Shown piece by piece: positions 42,010 to 56,077 of a stretch of 64,000 bases of DNA. Position 1 is the stretch's first letter. Each line of letters opens with the position of its first letter. Source of the stretch: Sandaracinaceae bacterium (lineage in GTDB: Bacteria; Myxococcota_A; Polyangia; Polyangiales; Sandaracinaceae); the NCBI GenBank assembly GCA_020633195.1, contig JACKEC010000021.1, forward strand, positions 1-64,000, written 5' to 3'. The notes below the pieces were generated by a model, which was not told the DNA's origin, made no database searches, and worked only from the letters and a program-made list of their open reading frames with translations. The translations under genes were made by a program, and so were the position numbers.

Positions 42010-44636
42010 CGGACCGCGAACTCCCCCCGCAAGACGACGTGCGGTTGTTCCATCGCCAGGGCCGGCGAGGTGATCCCGAGGATGGCGCCCGCCGGGAGCC
42101 CGTAGGCCGAGACCGACGCGGGCAGCGTGAAGCTCGGGATCGGGATCGCCGGGAGCGCGTCGTTGAGCGCGGGTCTCAAGATGCGCTCGAGCAGCCGGCG
42201 CAGGAAGCCCTCGATGGTGTCGCGGGTGCCCGCGTCGAGGGAGGCGAGGTCGGTGCTGAAGTAGATCTCCTCGACCATGAGGTCGTCGAAGTCGAGGTCC
42301 TCACCGACGAGGGTGGCGCGCATCGACGCGCGCGCGCCGAGCGAGACCTGGATCGGCTCGGTGAACAGGTCGGGGTAGACGAGGTTGAGGCTGACCGCGC
42401 CGAGCGAGACGCGGAGCCGACCGTCGTCGTCGACCTCCGCGACGGGCGGCAGGCCCGTGCTCAGCGTCGCGGACACGCCGGCGGGGACGCCGCTGATCGT
42501 CGAGGAGTCGAGCGTCGCGTCGAAGAAGCCGCCGCGCCACAGCGCGTGGAGCGCCTGGTTCAGGAGGCTCTCGTGCACGCCGACCGCCGTCGACTGGGTC
42601 CCCGAGACGTCGAGCAGCCGCGCGCCGCTCCGGCTCGGCGCGCCGTACGTCGGCCGCGCGTGCGCCGGCGGGGTGAAGAAGCGCGTGCCGATCCCGAAGA
42701 GCATGCGGGAGCTCGTCGTGCTCAGCGTCGAGAAGCCGACCCCGAAGGTGAGCGGGATGGTGGCGTCGTCGTCGAGCCGCGGCACCTCGAACGAGGTGCC
42801 GAGGCTGGAGATGTCGAGGCCGCCGATGAGACCGTCGAGCACGTCGTTGACCTGGTTGGTCACGAAGTCCCGGACGAGCCCCGCGACGAGGTTGCGGACG
42901 GTGCCGTTGAAGAGGTCGACGACGATGTCGATGATCGCGCCGTCGAGGCCCGAGAAGTCGGTCGAGATCCGGCCGACGTTGGTCGTGACGGAGCCCGAGC
43001 GCACGCGGATCCGCGGGCGACCGCTCGACAGCGAGGCGTCGAGGATCGCGCGCACGGTGATGTCGTCGAAGGTCACCCAACCCTCGGTGTCGTAGGGGAT
43101 CCCGGCGACGTGGCCCCGGACGCGGATGCGCACGCGCAGGTGCTCGACCCGCACGTTGGCTTGCATACCTCCGTTGACGAGGGTCAGCGTCACGGTGTTC
43201 GGCCCCATGATCATGAGGTCGCGGTAGATCACCTCGGAGCGGAGCACGCAGACCCCGAGCACGCTCGAGTCGCAGCCGCTCGGCTTGAGCGTGGGGCTCG
43301 CGCTCAGCGACCGGTGGATCGTGTCGCGCAGCTCGCGGCTGTTGAGCATCGTGTGGAGCACGTCCGCCATCGAGTCGAGGCCGTCGGTCCGCACCACGTC
43401 GTCGAACGCGGTCTGCCGCATCCGCAGCGAGAGCGTGTCGGAGAAGGTCCTGTCGTCCGGCGCCCACGTGTCGGCCACGAGGAACGAGCACGTCCGGCTC
43501 GCCTCCCGACCGACGCCGTCGGTGGCCGCGACGTCGACGAAGTTGATCCCGTACTGGATGGGGATCTCGGCCTCGAAGCGGCCGACCGCGTTGACGGGCA
43601 CGCTGGTGCCGTTGACGCGCGCGGTCATGACGCCGCTGATGTCGGCGACCTGGCCGGAGAACGTGATCGTGCCCGAGGGCGTGCGGTCGAGGATCTCCCC
43701 GTCGAACGGCGAGTCGCACCGGATGGCGGGCCCGTCGCCGTCGACGATGACGATCGTCGAGCGCTCGAGCGGGACGTCGTCCTGCGTGGGCGGCCGGACC
43801 CGCGCGGTGAGCGTGTAGCGACCGTCCTCGGCGTAGCGGAAGCGGCCGTCGCCGAGCTGCTCGCCGGCGGGCGAGCTCGTCACGGGGACCACCGCGTCCG
43901 GGATCGGGTTGCCGAAGCGGTCGTGGACCTCGCGCGCGATGTCGATGACCTGACCCTGCGCGTAGACGGGCTGGAAGGGGACGCGGGAGAGCACGAGGCT
44001 CGCGGGCAAGCCGGGGCGGACCTCGAGCGTCTGCCCCTGGCTCGTCGCGCCGGGGAGCTGGCAGTACACGGTGAACTCGCCCGAGCGCTCGAAGCGGCCG
44101 GTGAGGCCGTCGAAGGTGTTGCCGTCGTCGGCGGGCTCGGAGCGCGCGGTGGGGCTCGTCCCCTCGATCGGGTTGCCCCACGCGTCGAAGACCTCGCAGG
44201 TGACGTCGTCGAGCTCGCCCGCCTCGATCGAGTCGAGGTCGAGGTGCGTGACCACCGTCGCCGGATCGCCGGGCGTGACCTGGATGATCGCGGGGCTCGC
44301 GTCGGTGAGGCGGAGCTCGTCGAAGGTGCAAGCGACCTCGACCTGGCCCGCGCGGGTCGCGATCCAGTCGCCGTCCTCGGTGCGCTCGACGGAGCCCGCG
44401 GGCACGAAGCGCAAGGTGCGCGTGAGCCCGGCGGGCGGCGCGAACGCCTCACCCGTCGCGTCGATCAAGAGGCACGAGATCGCCAGCGGCTGACCCGCGT
44501 ACACCGTCTCCGGCGCCACGGTGTCGACGTCGACCGGGTCGAGCTCGATGCCCCCATCCGCCGGAGGGGCGGTTCCTTCGCCACACCCCGACACCAGCAG
44601 GAGGACCCCGACGAGGCCCCCGACTCTCCATCCCAT
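42006..44636 (-). CDS. Large lipoprotein next to tolB (possible TULIP-like fold)
   Basis: 876-residue lipoprotein (MGWRVGGLVGVLLLVSGC). Residues 30-300 hold Ig-like segments (VYAGQPLAISCLLIDATGEA, LEVRPGLPASLVLSRVPF). Then IRCDSPFDGEILDRT and VNGTSVPVNAVGRFE lead to CSFLVADTWAPDD. The C-terminal half has ESLLNQALHALWRGGFFDA, LPPVAEVDDDGRLRVSLGAV, and ends LPAIPIPSFTLPASVSAYGL. This is collinear with the gene at 39916 and the distant copy at 4109. It lies 46 bp after tolB and is probably in the same transcript. Confidence 0.78.
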   Translation of the reverse strand: MGWRVGGLVGVLLLVSGCGEGTAPPADGGIELDPVDVDTVAPETVYAGQPLAISCLLIDATGEAFAPPAGLTRTLRFVPAGSVERTEDGDWIATRAGQVEVACTFDELRLTDASPAIIQVTPGDPATVVTHLDLDSIEAGELDDVTCEVFDAWGNPIEGTSPTARSEPADDGNTFDGLTGRFERSGEFTVYCQLPGATSQGQTLEVRPGLPASLVLSRVPFQPVYAQGQVIDIAREVHDRFGNPIPDAVVPVTSSPAGEQLGDGRFRYAEDGRYTLTARVRPPTQDDVPLERSTIVIVDGDGPAIRCDSPFDGEILDRTPSGTITFSGQVADISGVMTARVNGTSVPVNAVGRFEAEIPIQYGINFVDVAATDGVGREASRTCSFLVADTWAPDDRTFSDTLSLRMRQTAFDDVVRTDGLDSMADVLHTMLNSRELRDTIHRSLSASPTLKPSGCDSSVLGVCVLRSEVIYRDLMIMGPNTVTLTLVNGGMQANVRVEHLRVRIRVRGHVAGIPYDTEGWVTFDDITVRAILDASLSSGRPRIRVRSGSVTTNVGRISTDFSGLDGAIIDIVVDLFNGTVRNLVAGLVRDFVTNQVNDVLDGLIGGLDISSLGTSFEVPRLDDDATIPLTFGVGFSTLSTTSSRMLFGIGTRFFTPPAHARPTYGAPSRSGARLLDVSGTQSTAVGVHESLLNQALHALWRGGFFDATLDSSTISGVPAGVSATLSTGLPPVAEVDDDGRLRVSLGAVSLNLVYPDLFTEPIQVSLGARASMRATLVGEDLDFDDLMVEEIYFSTDLASLDAGTRDTIEGFLRRLLERILRPALNDALPAIPIPSFTLPASVSAYGLPAGAILGITSPALAMEQPHVVLRGEFAVR

Positions 44637-44682
44637 CGAGCGAGTCTACGTCAGGCCCGCGCGGCAAGCCCGTCCCGGGCCG

Positions 44683-45999
44683 TCAGCGGCTCCAGCGGAG
44701 CGTCTCGGCGTGGCCCGGGATCACGAGGTTCTGGTTCAGGCCCTCGGGGTTCGAGATGAAGATGCCACCGCGCGACGAGTAGAACGCGACCATGCGGCAG
44801 TCCGGGCTGAAGGCGGGGTCCTTGTTGGTGCCCTGCCCCTGCGTGAGCCGCGTGTACTGCTGCGTGCGGAGGTTCACCGTGAACACGTCGAAGCCGCTCG
44901 AGCGCCCCGTGAACGCGAGGAGCGGGCCGTCGGGGTTGCCCGTGCACCACGCCGGGGTCTGGTTGTGCGCGCCGCGGTAGGTGATGCGGGTGACGTCGCC
45001 GCCGGTCGGGCTCATCGAGAAGATCTGCGGGCTGCCGTGCCGCGTGGACACGAACGCGACCTTTCCGCCCGGCCCGCCGCACGTGGGGCTGACGTCGATG
45101 CCGGGGTGGTTCGTGAGCCGGCGGATGTCCTCGCCCTCGAGGTTGGCGCTGTAGATCTCGGAGTTGCCGTCGCGGGTCGAGCTGAAGAACACGCGCCCGC
45201 CGCAGACGCTCACGCCCATGTTGAGCCCGCCGCCCTGGATGAGCGGGCGCTCCTCGATCCCCGTGCGGGTGACGAACATCCCCTCCTCGGTGAGGATCGA
45301 GTACCAGACGCCGCCGCGGCCGAACGCGGGCAGCATCGCGATGCCCTGCCCGCTCGAGACGCGGCTCACGTGGTCGCCGTCGAAGGTCGCGACCATGACG
45401 TCCTTGCGCCCGACGTTGCGGCGGCGCGCGAAGGTGATCCGCGTCCCGAACGCGCCCGCGCGGCCCGTGAGCAGCTCGAGCACCTCGTTGGCGAACTGGT
45501 GCATGAACTGCCGCAGCTCGGCGCGGCTCCCGCGGTAGCTGCGCGAGAGGACGGGCGCGGACCCGCGCGCGACCTCGTAGAGGCGCATCTGCACCCGGAT
45601 CTGGTTGCCCTCGACGGTGACCTCGCCCTTGATGACGCCCTGCGCGCCGACCGTCGCCCACGATCCGGGGACCATCTCGAGGCCCTCGGCGTCGAGGTCG
45701 GCCACGAAGGAGCGCGAGTCGAGCACGTCGAAGAGCGACACCAGGCGGAAGTCGTTGCGGAGCACCCCCGCGCCCTGCGGGCCGAGCGAGGGCTCGCCGC
45801 GCAGGTTCGGGACCGCGATGCGGTAGAGCGCGCGCTCGGGGGAGTCGACGTCGATGACGGCGACCCGCTCCGGCAGCGCGTCCTCCGCGGGCGTCGCCGC
45901 GGGGGCGCCGTCCTGTCCGACGACGGGGACGGCGAGCGCGGCGGCCACCAGTCCGGCGGCGAGGGACATCGCGACGAGGCTGAGCTTGTGCTGGTTCAT
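44683..45999 (-). CDS. tolB: TolB, periplasmic beta-propeller of the Tol-Pal system
   Basis: 438-residue periplasmic protein with a signal peptide (MNQHKLSLVAMSLAAGLVAA...GQ). The N-terminal domain (to about 170) has IAVPNLRG and VIKGEVTVEG, and the propeller carries the TolB repeat signatures VFFSSTRDGNSEIY, VAFVSTRHGSPQIFSM and VAFYSSRGGIFI. TolB links Pal to TolA and helps outer-membrane constriction and lipid homeostasis. Unlike the usual order, tolQ, tolR and the tolA-like gene lie 5 kb away, separated by an opposite-strand gene. No pal gene is in this window. Confidence 0.88.
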   Translation of the reverse strand: MNQHKLSLVAMSLAAGLVAAALAVPVVGQDGAPAATPAEDALPERVAVIDVDSPERALYRIAVPNLRGEPSLGPQGAGVLRNDFRLVSLFDVLDSRSFVADLDAEGLEMVPGSWATVGAQGVIKGEVTVEGNQIRVQMRLYEVARGSAPVLSRSYRGSRAELRQFMHQFANEVLELLTGRAGAFGTRITFARRRNVGRKDVMVATFDGDHVSRVSSGQGIAMLPAFGRGGVWYSILTEEGMFVTRTGIEERPLIQGGGLNMGVSVCGGRVFFSSTRDGNSEIYSANLEGEDIRRLTNHPGIDVSPTCGGPGGKVAFVSTRHGSPQIFSMSPTGGDVTRITYRGAHNQTPAWCTGNPDGPLLAFTGRSSGFDVFTVNLRTQQYTRLTQGQGTNKDPAFSPDCRMVAFYSSRGGIFISNPEGLNQNLVIPGHAETLRWSR

Positions 46000-46176
46000 C
46001 GAGGTTCCGTGGGGGATCGACGCAGGCGAGCGCCGAGGGATTCGATCGCTGCGTAGTCTGCGGGCGAGGGGGCGGCGAAGCCAGCGCCGTCAGGCGTACG
46101 AAACTTGCGCAACGAGTCCGTGATCCGAAATCAGGATCGGGTGTAAGATTCCGCTCGGGTGTCGCGGAGGAGTCTC

Positions 46177-51063
<4,887 letters not shown>

Positions 51064-51069
<6 letters not shown>

Positions 51070-51150
51070 CCGGCGAAGCCGGCTAGGGACCGTGCCCGTG
51101 CCCGTGCCCGTGCCCGCGCGGCCCGCCCGTGCGGCCCGCCCGCACTGTCC
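51064..51150. repeat. Hairpin plus CCGTGC hexamers at a gene end
   Basis: CCCTAGCCGGC at 51064-51074 pairs exactly with 51078-51088 (GAA loop) and includes the TAG stop of the 4.9-kb gene. It is followed by CCGTGC hexamers (about 51090-51114) and a GCGGCCCGCCCGT repeat. No T-run follows. It lies between convergent genes and resembles one half of the elements at 2179-2396 and 39486-39910, so it may be a terminator, a partial element, or both. Confidence 0.65.
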
Positions 51151-51169
51151 GCCCCCGAGCGAAAGTCGG

Positions 51170-52009
51170 CTAGCGTGCCTGCCGGCCGTGGAAGCGGACG
51201 GCGATCGTCTGACCGATGTACTGGTCGGCGACGTCCTCGGGCGGCGGCGGGATGTGCTGGTCGCTCGCCTGCAGGCGCGTGAGCTGCTCGGTGATCGACT
51301 GATCGAAGACGGGGTTGTTGCTGCCGCCCCGAACCGAGAACGAGACGATCTCGAGGTTCTGACCGATCTCGACGTTCACCGTGGCGGTGAGCCCGGCGGC
51401 CTCGTCCCGGCTGAGCGTCGTCGGGATGCTCCAGCCGCGTCGGAAGAAGGCGTAGAGCCGACCGCGATAGAGGTCGCCTTCGGTGGCCACCGTCTCGGTC
51501 CCCTCCTCGATCCCGTCTGGATCCCCCTCGCGCTCGCGCCGCTCGGCGATCTCGGCGAAGGCCTGCGCGCGGTCCCCGATGCGGGCGAGCACGTCCTCGA
51601 CCGCGTCGGGCGGCGGCGGCTGCTCGGGGCGCTCCCGGGGCTCGGCGCGCTCGGTCGGGGTCTGCTCGGTCGGCACGGCGGCCGGCTCGGGCGGGGCCGT
51701 CGAGAGGAGCGGCACCTGCCGGTTCGGCAGCTCGTGCTCGAAGTCGCGGCCGAGCTGGACGAAGCGCGCCTCGATGACGTCCTCCTCCTCGAGGAGCCGC
51801 GTCGGCTCGTCCTCTTCGGGGTCGTCTGAGAGGTTGGTGCGGGCGACGTCCGCGACCACGACGACCAAGAAGATCAGCGTCGTCACCACCGGCACCGCGA
51901 CGGTCAACGCGACGCCCCCGAGGATCGACTCCAGCGACACCCACTCGAACGGCACGAGGCCCGAGTCGGGCCGGCCGTCGCTGGGTTCGTAGTAGAGCGC
52001 TCGGGTCAT
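51170..52009 (-). CDS. TolA/TonB-like energy-transducer protein
   Basis: 279-residue protein with one N-terminal membrane segment (VALTVAVPVVTTLIFLVVVV, about residues 33-52), a Pro/Glu-rich periplasmic spacer, and a C-terminal beta domain (ATVNVEIGQNLEIVSFSVRG, NPVFDQSITEQLTRL, IAVRFHG) that fits TonB/TolA C-terminal folds. With TolQ and TolR it would transmit proton-motive force to the outer membrane. Its start overlaps the tolR stop (ATGA). By position it is the TolA equivalent; sequence alone cannot separate TolA from TonB. Confidence 0.78.
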   Translation of the reverse strand: MTRALYYEPSDGRPDSGLVPFEWVSLESILGGVALTVAVPVVTTLIFLVVVVADVARTNLSDDPEEDEPTRLLEEEDVIEARFVQLGRDFEHELPNRQVPLLSTAPPEPAAVPTEQTPTERAEPRERPEQPPPPDAVEDVLARIGDRAQAFAEIAERREREGDPDGIEEGTETVATEGDLYRGRLYAFFRRGWSIPTTLSRDEAAGLTATVNVEIGQNLEIVSFSVRGGSNNPVFDQSITEQLTRLQASDQHIPPPPEDVADQYIGQTIAVRFHGRQAR

Positions 52010-52509
52010 GGGCTGGGTGCGTCGGCGGTCGGTGCGTCGGTCGGGCGGGCCGGGGTGGGCGGCCCCTCACCGCGGGGGTCCGTCACCAGACCCAGGTTCT
52101 CGACCCCGGCTTGGCGACAGAGCGCGAGCACCTGCGCCACGAACCCGTAGCTCACCGCCTGATCCGCCTGCACGTAGAGCTCGTGCGTCTCGCGGATGAT
52201 CGCGTTCGTCGAGAGCACCTCGAGCAGGCGCTCGAACGGGATCAGGTCGCGCTGATCGTCGGGGCTGTCGGTGCCCACCACGCGGAGCCAGACGTTCTGA
52301 TCCTCGTCGATCACGAGCAGGAGCTTCTCCTCCTCGAGGGGCATGTCCTCGGCGTCGGCGCGCGGCAGGTCTACCTCGACCCCCGCCGTCATCAGCGGCG
52401 CGGTGACCATGAAGATCACGAGCAGGACCAGCATGACGTCGACGAGCGGCGTCACGTTGATCTCGCTGAGCGGCACCCGTCCACCGCTCGGTCCGCTGCC
52501 CATGCCCAT
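52006..52509 (-). CDS. tolR: TolR/ExbD proton-channel subunit
   Basis: 167-residue inner-membrane protein with the ExbD/TolR signature INVTPLVDVMLVLLVIFMV, where the Asp in LVDV is the proton-carrying residue, and a periplasmic domain ending EHVLALCRQAGV-like (actual VAQVLALCRQAGV). Together with TolQ it forms the proton channel that powers TolA. A low-complexity Pro/Ala tail is present. It starts 2 bp after the tolQ stop; its own stop overlaps the start of the TolA-like gene. The ExbD name would fit equally on sequence; gene context favours TolR. Confidence 0.85.
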   Translation of the reverse strand: MGMGSGPSGGRVPLSEINVTPLVDVMLVLLVIFMVTAPLMTAGVEVDLPRADAEDMPLEEEKLLLVIDEDQNVWLRVVGTDSPDDQRDLIPFERLLEVLSTNAIIRETHELYVQADQAVSYGFVAQVLALCRQAGVENLGLVTDPRGEGPPTPARPTDAPTADAPSP

Positions 52510-52511
52510 GA

Positions 52512-53219
52512 CTAGAGGAAGTGCCGCTTCACGATGTTCAGGAAGTCATGGCCGAAGGTCTCGACCTCGGCCTCGATCACCCGCACTCGGCGGATGAAGT
52601 AGTTGTAGGCCATCACCGCCGGGATCGCCGCGAACAGGCCGATCGCGGTCACGAAGAGCGCCTCGGCGATCTTCGGCCCGACCGCGCCGAGGCTCGCGTC
52701 GCCCGTCCCGCCGAGCTGGTGGAAGACCTCGAGGATCCCGAGGACCGTCCCGAGCAGACCGATGAAGGGCGCCGTCGACCCCGTCGTGGCGAGGAACGGG
52801 AGCAGCGACTCGAGCTTGGTCATCTCGGTCGTGCTCGACCGGCGCAGCGCGCGCTCGATGTTGTCCGAGACCCCCTCCGACGAGACGCTCCCGGTGGTGA
52901 GCCGCGCGAGCTCCACGTAGCCGGCGTGAAAGACCTTCGCGAGGGGCGACGCCGAGACCGACTTGATCTGCGCGTACACGCTCTCGATCCGCTCCGGCGC
53001 CCAGGTGCCCGACTCCTCCTCGGCCCAGAAGAGCTTGAGGAACCGGCGCGTCTGCGCGGTCACCTGGAACATCCGGACCAGCTTGGCGCCGACGATGAAC
53101 CAGCTCACCAGCATCATCACGACGAGCACCAGGATGAGCGCCTTGACGACGAGCGGCGCCCCCATGACGAGGTTCCAGAAGCTGTAGTCGTCGGGCGTCG
53201 CTTGGAGGTAGACGAACAT
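52512..53219 (-). CDS. tolQ: TolQ/ExbB proton-channel subunit
   Basis: 235-residue inner-membrane protein of the MotA/TolQ/ExbB family. An N-terminal membrane segment (about 28-50) precedes a cytoplasmic region, then LLPFLATTGSTAPFIGLLGT and LFVTAIGLFAAIPAVMAYN, the conserved pore helices. First gene of the tolQ-tolR-tolA-like operon. The upstream radical SAM gene ends only 11 bp before it on the same strand, so they may be co-transcribed. Confidence 0.88.
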   Translation of the reverse strand: MFVYLQATPDDYSFWNLVMGAPLVVKALILVLVVMMLVSWFIVGAKLVRMFQVTAQTRRFLKLFWAEEESGTWAPERIESVYAQIKSVSASPLAKVFHAGYVELARLTTGSVSSEGVSDNIERALRRSSTTEMTKLESLLPFLATTGSTAPFIGLLGTVLGILEVFHQLGGTGDASLGAVGPKIAEALFVTAIGLFAAIPAVMAYNYFIRRVRVIEAEVETFGHDFLNIVKRHFL

Positions 53220-53230
53220 GGGCGGCCAGA

Positions 53231-54112
53231 CTACTGCACGCGCGAGCGATCCCTGTCAACGAGGCGAGCGCTGGCGATCAGGGTCCCGCAGCCGCCGTTC
53301 GGCTCCACCCGGGCTTTGCAGCTCATGCGCACGCGGAGGCCCGCCGCGCCGAGGCGCTCGTAGGCTCGCTCGTAGCGCTCGCGGCTCACCCCGCGGTGGG
53401 CGCTCGTGGGAACCGGGTTGTAGGCGTAGAGGTGCGTCCACACGCCGAGCGGCCGGGCGCGCCGCGCGAACGCGTCGAGCTCGTCGTCGCCGTCGTTGAC
53501 GCGGTCGAGGATCAGGTAGGCGAGCGCGATCTTGCGCAGGCGAGACCGGCTGAGCTTCGGCAGCTCCTCTTCGAGGACCTCGAAGAGCGGGCCGAGCGCC
53601 GGGCCGCGCGGGACGGCCCGGCTCCTCGCGGGCTCGGTCCCCGCGTGCACCGACACCGTCAGCCCGTTGTGCGGCGCGTGGATCGCTTCGCGCAGCCGCT
53701 CGAGGGGGCCGCCGCTGGTGGTCAGGCTCGGCTTGATCCGCTGCTGGCGGCAGTGCTCGAGGAAGGGGAGCGTGGCCCGCGTGTGCAGCGGCTCCCCGAC
53801 CCCGCTCACGGTGACCCGGGTGACCGCGTGGCCGAGCGCGCGGACCGCGTCGACCTGGCCGACCATCTCCTCGAGGGTCAGCGGCCGCGTCAGGCCGTTG
53901 GCACCCGAAGCGCAGAACGGGCAGCCGACCGCGCAGCCCACCTGCGATGAGACGCAGAGGCTGTCGCCGCGATAGAGCACCGCCTCGACCGCGGCGCCGT
54001 CGTCGAGGTGCACCGTCCAGCGCCGGTTCTCGCCCTCGCCGTCTGCTTCCTGGAGCCGCACCCCCACGGGGTAGCTGGCGGTCACGTGAGCGTCACGTGA
54101 AAACGGGTCCAT
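53231..54112 (-). CDS. RlmN/Cfr-family radical SAM methyltransferase, short form
   Basis: 293-residue radical SAM enzyme. CVSSQVGCAVGCPFC carries the 4Fe-4S Cys residues (60, 64, 67) and an upstream Cys53 at the place of a catalytic Cys; a C-terminal GGCGTL supplies the second methyl-relay Cys. These are RlmN/Cfr hallmarks; the family methylates C2 or C8 of adenosine in 23S rRNA or tRNA. It is about 80 residues shorter than RlmN and lacks the N-terminal accessory domain, so it is probably a paralogue with an undefined target. ATG at 54112. Confidence 0.82.
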   Translation of the reverse strand: MDPFSRDAHVTASYPVGVRLQEADGEGENRRWTVHLDDGAAVEAVLYRGDSLCVSSQVGCAVGCPFCASGANGLTRPLTLEEMVGQVDAVRALGHAVTRVTVSGVGEPLHTRATLPFLEHCRQQRIKPSLTTSGGPLERLREAIHAPHNGLTVSVHAGTEPARSRAVPRGPALGPLFEVLEEELPKLSRSRLRKIALAYLILDRVNDGDDELDAFARRARPLGVWTHLYAYNPVPTSAHRGVSRERYERAYERLGAAGLRVRMSCKARVEPNGGCGTLIASARLVDRDRSRVQ

Positions 54113-54143
54113 CCTGCGGGCTATACTCCCCGGAGCCGCCCCG

Positions 54144-56027
54144 ATGAGCTCCGACCCAAAGCCCGGCCCCCCGGACACCACCACCACCATGGTCGACGAA
54201 GAGCTCTCCTCGATCCCCTTCGCGGCCGACGCCGACGAGGAGGCCCTCGACTCGAACGACTTCGAGCGGATCACGCTGATGGATCTGCCGAAGATCGCGA
54301 CCTACGGGGCCTACGAGCTCCTCGGGCGCATCGCGTATGGCGGCATGGCGGAGATCTTCCTCGCGCGCGAGCTCGGCGGCGACGGCGCGCGCCGCATGGT
54401 GGTGGTCAAGCGCGTGCTGCCGCACGTCGCGGAGGACCCTCACTTCGTCGACATGTTCCGCGACGAGGCGCGCCTCGCGATGCAGCTCAACCACCCGCAC
54501 ATCTGCCACGTCTACTCGTTCGGCGAGGCGGAGGACACCTACTACCTGGCGATGGAGTGGGTCAACGGGATGCCCCTCTCCAAGATCATCCGGCGCGCGC
54601 GGCAGAACGGCGGGATCCCGATCGCGATCGCGGCGCGGATCATCGCGCAGGTCGCCGAGGCCCTCGACTACGCGCACCGCGCCGCGGACGCCTCGGGGGA
54701 GCCGCTCGGCGTCGTCCACCGCGACGTGAGCCCGCAGAACATCATGGTGAGCTTCGACGGCATCGTGAAGCTGCTCGACTTCGGCATCGCGAAGGCGTCG
54801 AGTCACAGCACGCGGACCGAGGCCGGCATCATCAAGGGCAAGTTCGCGTACATGTCGCCGCAGCAGTGCGTCGGCGAGCCGATCGACGCGCGCGCCGATC
54901 TGTTCGCGCTCGGCATCTGCCTGTTCGAAGCGGTCGCGGGGAAGAACCCGTTCCGCCGCAAGACCGAGTTCGAGACGATGACGAAGATCGTCGGCGACCC
55001 GACGCCCGATCTGATCGCGCGCCGGCCCGACGCGCCCGAGGCGCTCGCGGTCGTGGTCGAGAAGGCGCTGATGAAGCAGCCCGAGCGGCGCTACCAGAGC
55101 GGCGGCGAGATGCAGCTCGCGCTCGAGCAGGTGATCGCGTCCGGCGGGACGTTCGTGAACGCCGCCCGGCTCGGCGAGTACCTGACGTCGCTCTTCCCCG
55201 AAGACCTCCGCGACGGCCCCGCGCTCGACACCCGCATCGGCAAGATGCCGTCGCAGCCTCCGTCGCAGGACTCGATCGACGAGCCGCGCCGCCAATCGCC
55301 GCCTGGCTCGACCGAGATGGACGCGGTCGCGCTGCCGTCGGTGCCGCCGCCCGCGATGAGCACCCCGCCGCCGAAGAAGAAGAGCGGGCTCGGGATCGCG
55401 ATCGGGATCCTCGCCGCGCTCTCGCTCCTGCTGCTCCTCGGCGGCGTCGGCCTGGCGGCCGCCTGGATCATGCTCGGCAGCGGGGGGACGGACGACGCCG
55501 CGATCGCGGTCAACGAGCCGCCTCCCGTGCCGACGCCGCCGCAGGTCGAGCCGTCGCCGCCCGTCGAGGCGCCCCCGACGACGGGCTCGGTGTTCGTCGA
55601 GAGCGACCCGCCCGGCGCGACGGTGACCTTCGACGACAACGAGCTGGCTGGAGAGACCCCGCTCGACATCGGCCTCGTCACCGCGGGCGTCCACGAGGTC
55701 CGGATCCAGCTCGACGGCCACGAGGAGTGGACCGGCAACGTCGTCGTCGTCGCGGGCCGCCGCGCCACGATCACCGGCGACCTCGAGCGCACGCCACAGG
55801 CCCCGCGGAGCGCCGGTCCGCCCGGCGAGATCTCCCTCAACACCCAGCCCTGGTCGAAGGTCTACGTCGGCCGGCGCCTGCTCGGGACGACCCCCATCGG
55901 GCACGTCTCGGTCCCGAGCGGGACGGTGCGCTTGCGCTTCGTCGACCGCGACGGCGCCGAGCACCGCCGCTCGATCCGCGTGCCGCCCGGCGGCCACGTG
56001 ACCGAGTCCTTCAACCTGCGCGAGTGA
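54144..56027 (+). CDS. Ser/Thr protein kinase with two C-terminal PEGA domains
   Basis: 627-residue kinase. After a 50-residue leader, the kinase domain (about 52-320) has AYGGMAEIFLA (glycine loop), VVKRV (Lys), HRDVSPQN (catalytic loop; the S-P variant is common in myxobacteria), DFGIAKA and MSPQQ. A linker leads to a membrane segment (IAIGILAALSLLLLLGGVGL, about 417-440), then two PEGA domains (VESDPPGATVTFDDNELAGE; NTQPWSKVYVGRRLLG). PEGA domains lie outside the membrane and may bind cell surface components. Divergent from the radical SAM gene by 31 bp. Confidence 0.9.
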   Translation: MSSDPKPGPPDTTTTMVDEELSSIPFAADADEEALDSNDFERITLMDLPKIATYGAYELLGRIAYGGMAEIFLARELGGDGARRMVVVKRVLPHVAEDPHFVDMFRDEARLAMQLNHPHICHVYSFGEAEDTYYLAMEWVNGMPLSKIIRRARQNGGIPIAIAARIIAQVAEALDYAHRAADASGEPLGVVHRDVSPQNIMVSFDGIVKLLDFGIAKASSHSTRTEAGIIKGKFAYMSPQQCVGEPIDARADLFALGICLFEAVAGKNPFRRKTEFETMTKIVGDPTPDLIARRPDAPEALAVVVEKALMKQPERRYQSGGEMQLALEQVIASGGTFVNAARLGEYLTSLFPEDLRDGPALDTRIGKMPSQPPSQDSIDEPRRQSPPGSTEMDAVALPSVPPPAMSTPPPKKKSGLGIAIGILAALSLLLLLGGVGLAAAWIMLGSGGTDDAAIAVNEPPPVPTPPQVEPSPPVEAPPTTGSVFVESDPPGATVTFDDNELAGETPLDIGLVTAGVHEVRIQLDGHEEWTGNVVVVAGRRATITGDLERTPQAPRSAGPPGEISLNTQPWSKVYVGRRLLGTTPIGHVSVPSGTVRLRFVDRDGAEHRRSIRVPPGGHVTESFNLRE

Positions 56028-56039
56028 CGCCTCGAGGCA

Positions 56040-56077
56040 CTGAGATCCCTCGGTCGCTTCGCGACCCCGGGACTCAG
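56040..56077. terminator. Hairpin between convergent kinase and rtcB genes
   Basis: CTGAG at 56040-56044 pairs with CTCAG at 56073-56077, and the inner GGTCGC-TTC-GCGACC stem reinforces it. It overlaps the rtcB stop codon. No T-run follows. It may end transcription of both convergent genes. Confidence 0.55.
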
